Under the pieces are notes generated by a model, which ran no database searches, was not told the origin of the DNA, and was given only the letters and a program-made list of their open reading frames with translations. Below are positions 59,793 through 64,000 of a stretch of DNA of 64,000 nt, piece after piece. The DNA comes from Massilia mucilaginosa (GTDB lineage Bacteria > Pseudomonadota > Gammaproteobacteria > Burkholderiales > Burkholderiaceae_D), in contig NZ_WHJH01000006.1 in assembly GCF_011682145.1 (NCBI RefSeq), positions 152,559 through 216,558 on the forward strand, read 5' to 3'. Numbering within the stretch: position 1 is the first letter of the stretch; the number at the start of each line of letters is the position of its first letter. A program made the position numbers and the translations under genes.

Positions 59793-60728
59793 CTACGCGC
59801 GTGTTGCAGATCCGCCCGGCAGAAAACCGGACAGTTGCGCGAACAGGCCGGCGCGCTGCATGCGCTCGCGCCACCAGCGCAGGGCCGCGCCCTCCTCGCC
59901 CACGCGCCAGGCCACGTAAAAGGTTTCGGCGCTGCGCACTTCTTCGACTTGCTTTTCGATCAGCAGGCCGCGTTCGATGGCCGGGCGGGCGCAGGATTCC
60001 GGCAAGAAGCCGAAACCCAGCCCGGCGACCTGCAAGTCGAACTTGGCTTGCATGGTCGGGACGGTCAGCGCGTCCTGGCCCAGCAGCAAGCCGACGGTGC
60101 GGGCCGCCATGTTACGGGCCGAATCGGCGACCACGCTGGCGCGGTGGTTTTGCAACTGGTTGCGCGAGAGCGGTTCGGGCAGGCTGGCCAGCGGGTGATG
60201 GGGTGCGACGGCGAACACGAAAGGCATCGTGCCGATCGGGCGGGCAACGTAGCCGCCACCGGCCGGACCGTCGCCGGCCACGCCCACCAGCAGGTCGACG
60301 CGGCGGTCGAGCAAGGCTTCCCACGGGCCGGACAAGGTTTCCTGCACGATGCGCAGGCGGGTCTGCTCGGCCACCAGGTAGAAGGCGCGGATGTCGTCGT
60401 GCAGCGCCAGCACGGAAAACATGGAATCGATGCCGATGCCCAGTTCGGTCTCCCAGCCGGACGCGACCCGGCGCACGCGGTGCTCCAGGTCTTGCGCGGC
60501 CTTGAGCAGGTAACGCCCTTCGGTGAGCAGTTCGCGCCCGGCCGGGGTGAGCAGGATGCGCGGGCCGTTGCGCTCGAAAACCTGCACGCCCAGATCCTCT
60601 TCCAGCTTGGCGACCGTGTAGGAAATGGTCGAGGGCACGCGGTGCAATTCCTGCCCGGCTTTGGAGAAGGAACCGCGCCGGTCGATGGCGTCGATGATCA
60701 GCAGGGCTTCCAGGCTCAGTTTTAACAT
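59793..60728 (-). CDS. LysR-family regulator divergent from a pirin gene
   Basis: 311-residue LysR regulator. DNA-binding domain at residues 1-62 (ALLIIDAIDRRGSFSKAGQE, VPSTISYTVAKLEEDLGVQV), then the effector domain ending in GGSATRA. Typical length. It is transcribed away from the pirin-family gene, with which LysR genes of this type are commonly paired, and very likely activates or represses it. The start at 60728 is the first residue of the conserved MLKLSLEALL N-terminus. Downstream on the same strand follows the HDOD gene after 77-110 bases. Confidence 0.92.
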   Translation of the reverse strand: MLKLSLEALLIIDAIDRRGSFSKAGQELHRVPSTISYTVAKLEEDLGVQVFERNGPRILLTPAGRELLTEGRYLLKAAQDLEHRVRRVASGWETELGIGIDSMFSVLALHDDIRAFYLVAEQTRLRIVQETLSGPWEALLDRRVDLLVGVAGDGPAGGGYVARPIGTMPFVFAVAPHHPLASLPEPLSRNQLQNHRASVVADSARNMAARTVGLLLGQDALTVPTMQAKFDLQVAGLGFGFLPESCARPAIERGLLIEKQVEEVRSAETFYVAWRVGEEGAALRWWRERMQRAGLFAQLSGFLPGGSATRA

Positions 60729-60818
60729 TCGATTTTTTCGATCATAGCGGGCAAATTTTTCCGTTTTTTGATTCGCTTGACGCGGCCTATACTAGCTTCA
60801 TTGGTGCAGAGAACTAGA

Positions 60819-60839
60819 AATCCACCGATTAAGTGGATT
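60819..60839. promoter_or_regulatory. Inverted repeat in the LysR-pirin intergenic region
   Basis: AATCCAC (60819-60825) and GTGGATT (60833-60839) are perfect complements around a 7-base spacer. They lie 42-62 bases before the pirin ATG. A possible TATACT -10 box is at 60788-60793. The repeat could be a regulator site downstream of the start or a leader hairpin. Confidence 0.45.
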
Positions 60840-60880
60840 CGAAATTATTGCACATTAACTTAAAAGAAACGGAGCATATC

Positions 60881-61582
60881 ATGTTGGAAATTCGTCAAGG
60901 CGCGGAACGTGGCAACGCAAATCATGGCTGGCTGAAATCGAAACATACCTTTTCGTTCGGTCATTATCACGATCCGAAACACACGGGTTTCGGTCCGCTG
61001 CTGGTAATCAACGAAGACAGAGTGGCGCCCTCGCAAGGTTTCGGCACCCACGGCCACCGCGATATGGAGATCATTTCCTACGTGCTGGAAGGGGCGCTGG
61101 AACACAAGGACAGCATGGGCACCGGGTCGGTGTTGCATTACGGCGATGTGCAGCGGATGAGCGCCGGCAGCGGCGTGCGTCACAGCGAGTTCAACGGCTC
61201 GGCGACGGAACCGGTGCATTTCCTGCAGATCTGGATCCAGCCGAACGTGACGGGCATTCCTCCGAGCTACGAGGAAAAGCACTTTGCACCGGAAAGCAAA
61301 ATCGGGCAGTTGCGCTTGATTGCGTCCAGCGATGGCCGGCACAATTCGGTGCTGATCCACCAGGATGCCGCGATTTATGCGGGGATCCTGAATGGCGGCG
61401 AGGTGATCGAGCACACACTGGCCGAAGGCCGCACCGGGTATGTGCACCTGATCCGGGGAAGCTTGACGGTGAACGGGGTGCGGCTGGGCGGCGGCGATGC
61501 CTTGAAAATGACGCAGGAGGACGCGGTCAGGATCGAGCATGCCGAAGCGGCCGAGGTGCTGGTGTTCGATTTGCCGTATTGA
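60881..61582 (+). CDS. Pirin-family protein, YhhW-like (quercetinase type)
   Basis: 233-residue bicupin of the pirin family; length and sequence style match E. coli YhhW, a quercetin 2,3-dioxygenase in vitro. Metal ligands are in the first cupin: His-x-His in GFGTHGHRDMEII and His plus Glu in GVRHSEFN. The opening ERGNANHGWLKSKHTFSFGH is typical. The ATG at 60881 has GGAG six bases upstream; the frame extends 16 codons further but without support. It is divergent from its likely LysR controller and is followed by a terminator hairpin. The natural substrate is not known; an oxidative-stress role has been proposed for relatives. Confidence 0.92.
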   Translation: MLEIRQGAERGNANHGWLKSKHTFSFGHYHDPKHTGFGPLLVINEDRVAPSQGFGTHGHRDMEIISYVLEGALEHKDSMGTGSVLHYGDVQRMSAGSGVRHSEFNGSATEPVHFLQIWIQPNVTGIPPSYEEKHFAPESKIGQLRLIASSDGRHNSVLIHQDAAIYAGILNGGEVIEHTLAEGRTGYVHLIRGSLTVNGVRLGGGDALKMTQEDAVRIEHAEAAEVLVFDLPY

Positions 61583-61588
61583 GCGCTG

Positions 61589-61622
61589 GCCGAGGGTGCG
61601 GCATGTTCTGCGCACCCTCGGC
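61589..61622. terminator. Strong GC hairpin between pirin and hybrid-kinase genes
   Basis: GCCGAGGGTGCG (61589-61600) and CGCACCCTCGGC (61611-61622) form a perfect 12-bp stem with a 10-base loop, 7 bases past the pirin stop and 46 bases past the end of the converging kinase gene. No T-run; a bidirectional terminator is likely. Confidence 0.7.
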
Positions 61623-61667
61623 ACAACGCCGCTGTTGCCAGTGCGCGCCGGTAAGCACGCTCGGCCG

Positions 61668-63566
61668 TCAGGCGGTGAGCGTGAGCAGGCGCTTGGCGAC
61701 GTCGGCCAGCCTGTACGGCTTGGCGATCAGGTCGAACTGCACCAGGGGCTCGCCAAATTGCTCGCGCAGTGCATCACTCATGTAGCCCGAGGTGAGCAGG
61801 ATTTTGATCCCCGGCACGTACTCCCTGGCGGCCTGCGCGAGCGCCACGCCATTCATGTCGGGCATCACGACATCGGTGAAAAGAATGTTGATATCACCAT
61901 GCTGCTGCAAGAGATGCATCGCCTCCGCCCCGCTGTTCGCGGCAACCGCTTCGTAACCCAGGCTTTGGAAGATGGCGACCGTCATGTCGAGCACATCGGG
62001 CTGGTCGTCGACGATCAGGGCTTTGTCGCGTCCTGGCGTTGCAGGCTCCATGCCGTGCTCCCCAGGCTGCGCCGGAAAATACAAGGAAATGCGGGTGCCC
62101 TCGCCCAGCGCCGACCGGATGACCAGCTGGCCGCCGGATTGCTGCATCAGTCCGTAGACCTGGCTCAGGCCGAGACCGGTTCCCTTGCCTACCGGCTTGG
62201 TCGTGAAAAAGGGTTCGAGCGCGCGCGCCACCACCTCGGGCGGCATGCCGCTGCCATTATCGCTGACCGAAATGACAGCATAGCTGCCGGCCGGAATCTG
62301 ATCGATATTGTTTTCCCCAAGAACGGCTTGCTGCGTTTCCAGCGAAATGAGCCCCTCGTTACCGAGCGCATCGCGCGCATTGATCACCAGGTTCAGGAGC
62401 GCCGATTCGAATTGCGACAGATCGGTGCGCACCCTGCCGATGGGTCCCTTGCTGATCACGAAGCTGGACGCATCGGGGACCGCCCGCCGCAGCACGGCTT
62501 CGAACGATGCAATGACCTGGTTGATATCGAGTATTTCCAGCGTCAGCGGTTGCTGGCGCGCGAACGCAAGCAATTGGCCGGTGAGCGCGGCGCCCCGCTG
62601 TGCGGCGCGCTCCATGCTATCGACGATTTTGCGATGCTGGGCCGTGTCCGAGGGCGTTGCCCGCAACAGATCGATGCCACTGCAGATCACGTTCAACAAA
62701 TTGTTGAAGTCGTGCGCGATGCCGCCTGTCAGCTTGCCGATCGCCTCAAGTTTTTGCGATTGGGCAAGCGCTTCCCGGGTGCGTTCGAGCAGGATGGCCG
62801 CTTCGCGGCGCTCGGTGATATCGCGGGTAATCTTGGCGAACCCGATCAGCTTCCTGGCCGAATCGAAGACAGGATCGATCACCACGTGGGCCCAGAAGCG
62901 CGTGCCGTCGCCACGCACGCGCCATCCTTCCGTTTCGTAGCGCCCTTCGCGCTCGGCTGTCAGAAGCGCCTTTTCGGGAATCCCGCCGAGTTTGTCCTCG
63001 TCAGTGTAAAAGCGCGAAAAATGGCTGCCTTTCACGTCGTCGAACGCCAGCCTTTTAATGCGCCTGGCGCCCTCGTTCCAGTTCGTGATCAAGCCGGCGG
63101 GCGACAACATATAGATAGCGTAATCGGTCACGCTTTGTACGAGCAGACGGAAGCGTTCTTCGCTGGCGTGCAGCGCTTCGTCCGCGCGGCGCTTTTCCGT
63201 GATATCCCGCGTGATCTTGGTGTATCCCAACAGCACGTCATCCGATCCGAAGATCGGATCGATGACGACGCTGGCCCAGAACAAGGACCCATCCTTGCGA
63301 ACGCGCCAGCCTTCATCTTCGAATTTGCCGGTGGTACGGGCCACATGCAGCGCGTGGAGCGGGATGCCGCTGGCCTTGTCCTCGCGCGTGTAAAAGGTCG
63401 AAAAGTGCTTGCCGATAATCTCTTCCGGCATATAGCCCTTGAAGCGTTGCGCGCCGGCATTCCAGCTGACGACGTCGCCCTCGGCCGACAGCATGTAGAT
63501 CGCATAGTCGGTGACCTTGGAAATGAACAGCGACAGGCGGTCGTCTTCGAGGTGAGATTGAGACAT
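61668..63566 (-). CDS. Hybrid sensor histidine kinase (PAS-PAS-HK-REC) with HDFNN box
   Basis: 632-residue cytoplasmic kinase. Two closely related PAS domains ([20 protein letters not shown] and [20 protein letters not shown]) look like an internal duplication. The histidine box is [12 protein letters not shown], the HDFNN type; N-box [16 protein letters not shown] and GTGLGLSQV follow; a C-terminal receiver carries Asp in [12 protein letters not shown] and Lys in LIAKPYR. The ATG at 63566 is preceded by AAAG only. Start choice is supported by the onset of conserved sequence ([15 protein letters not shown]). It converges on the pirin gene and is a stand-alone gene. The signal is unknown; PAS sequences of this kind can hold haem or flavin but no ligand residue is evident. 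Confidence 0.9.
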   Translation of the reverse strand: MSQSHLEDDRLSLFISKVTDYAIYMLSAEGDVVSWNAGAQRFKGYMPEEIIGKHFSTFYTREDKASGIPLHALHVARTTGKFEDEGWRVRKDGSLFWASVVIDPIFGSDDVLLGYTKITRDITEKRRADEALHASEERFRLLVQSVTDYAIYMLSPAGLITNWNEGARRIKRLAFDDVKGSHFSRFYTDEDKLGGIPEKALLTAEREGRYETEGWRVRGDGTRFWAHVVIDPVFDSARKLIGFAKITRDITERREAAILLERTREALAQSQKLEAIGKLTGGIAHDFNNLLNVICSGIDLLRATPSDTAQHRKIVDSMERAAQRGAALTGQLLAFARQQPLTLEILDINQVIASFEAVLRRAVPDASSFVISKGPIGRVRTDLSQFESALLNLVINARDALGNEGLISLETQQAVLGENNIDQIPAGSYAVISVSDNGSGMPPEVVARALEPFFTTKPVGKGTGLGLSQVYGLMQQSGGQLVIRSALGEGTRISLYFPAQPGEHGMEPATPGRDKALIVDDQPDVLDMTVAIFQSLGYEAVAANSGAEAMHLLQQHGDINILFTDVVMPDMNGVALAQAAREYVPGIKILLTSGYMSDALREQFGEPLVQFDLIAKPYRLADVAKRLLTLTA

Positions 63567-63698
63567 GGCAACTTTATAACCAAAAAGACAATTGTACCCT
63601 TTTTTGTCCACCCCCCCATTTCCGATTGGAACGTGCTGATCGATACGCGCGCGCCGGGGGCCGCCGGCACGGCGGCTGCCGCAAAGGTCCCGGGCTTG

Positions 63699-63870
63699 AG
63701 AGCCTGTTTCGGTAGGCCGGAGTCGCACTGGGCGCACCTGGCGGGCGGGGGCGGCGTTGTTCGTCGTTGCATGGCTAGCCATGCGGCCTCCTCGCGCCTT
63801 GCCCGCGCCCGCCATGCATCGCCTACGCGCACGTCGCCCCTGCTTCCCCCGGCCTACCGAAACAGGCTCT
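63699..63870. repeat. Structured inverted-repeat element, copy B
   Basis: Perfect 22-bp outer inverted repeat (63699-63720 and 63849-63870; begins AGAGCCTGTTTCGG). It encloses a core at 63753-63802 that, read on the minus strand, has GCAAGGCGCGAGGAGG, a GCATGGCTAGCCATGC palindrome tip and ACGACGAACAACGCC. Flanks and tip differ from copy A at 22603-22767, but the core blocks are the same and the pairing is kept. It lies in the 433-base stretch upstream of the hybrid kinase. Confidence 0.8.
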
Positions 63871-64000
63871 TAGCCTGGATGTTTCATAAACGTCATCCGC
63901 AATTCCGAATTGTCGCTCTCGACGCCGCTCGGTTCGAATTATCCTATTGTGGGCAATAGGCGCCCTACCCAATTGAACGGGGCAGGGTAAAGCGGCATGA
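63871..64000. other. Unannotated right-hand end of the window
   Basis: About 130 bases following element B with no supported gene, promoter or RNA gene. Short frames exist on both strands (for example one from 63879 on the plus strand) but none carries recognisable sequence or a good ribosome-binding site. The region may be the edge of a gene or mobile element that continues beyond the window. Confidence 0.4.

Noticed and set aside
63879..63959. Short plus-strand frame beginning MFHKRHPQFRIV near the window end
   Set aside because: Only 26 codons after the ATG, no ribosome-binding site, no recognisable sequence; may be part of a feature outside the window.
1..64000. tRNA, rRNA genes, insertion sequences and prophage genes
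   Set aside because: Intergenic stretches were read for these; none showed a cloverleaf, rRNA-like sequence or transposase/integrase motif.

Overview
The window is GC-rich (roughly 64-65 percent by eye), densely coding DNA from a free-living Gram-negative bacterium. Gene content and protein style point to a betaproteobacterium of the Oxalobacteraceae, the Massilia/Duganella/Janthinobacterium group. The pointers are mdtABC with a NodT-type outer-membrane factor, an OmpR/EnvZ pair, many PAS-GGDEF-EAL and HDOD signalling proteins, an S46 dipeptidyl-peptidase, a TonB receptor and a 3-mercaptopropionate-type dioxygenase. This is inference from protein recognition; no rRNA or tRNA gene was seen.

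Layout. 1-8.5 kb: the 3' part of an ABC-F ATPase, a CheW-like protein, an HDOD protein overlapping arfB, a DUF342/FapA-like protein, a small periplasmic protein and the ompR-envZ pair. 8.5-12 kb: a three-gene minus-strand operon with two tandem FAD monooxygenases of Baeyer-Villiger type. 12-20 kb: single genes, including a thioredoxin-like protein, a di-iron ODP-type metallo-beta-lactamase-fold protein, an SGNH-like protein, a divergent LysR/MFS pair, a GST, an SRPBCC protein and a YqhD-type aldehyde reductase. 20.2-23.9 kb: a TPP riboswitch directly ahead of a TonB receptor, converging on a PnuC-family transporter plus NadR-like kinase, which suggests vitamin (thiamine or nicotinamide riboside) salvage. 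24-36 kb: an S46 peptidase and the mdtA-mdtB-mdtC-nodT efflux operon, which ends in a SET-domain gene. 36-49 kb: SppA, a sodium/solute symporter, a small phosphoesterase, an SDR, a NYN-LOTUS RNA-binding-type protein, a thiol dioxygenase, RsgA with a candidate leader peptide, a coiled-coil protein, a lipoprotein alpha/beta hydrolase and a thioredoxin-reductase-like flavoprotein with a clear promoter/operator. 49-64 kb: a signalling block. It holds a hybrid kinase / single receiver / REC-PAS-GGDEF-EAL-REC operon, DUF3820, a two-domain glycosyltransferase, a GGDEF-degenerate EAL protein coupled to an HDOD protein, LysR/pirin, and a second hybrid kinase.

How the genes work together. The efflux operon is one tightly overlapped unit (inner-membrane pumps, fusion protein, outer-membrane channel). 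The 49-54 kb operon looks like a phosphorelay feeding c-di-GMP turnover. The TPP switch couples uptake of its receptor to the thiamine level.

The most unusual non-coding feature is a pair of about 165-170 bp inverted-repeat elements (22603-22767 and 63699-63870). They share a sequence-conserved core, but their tip and outer stems differ in sequence while keeping their pairing. This is the pattern of a structured repeat family.
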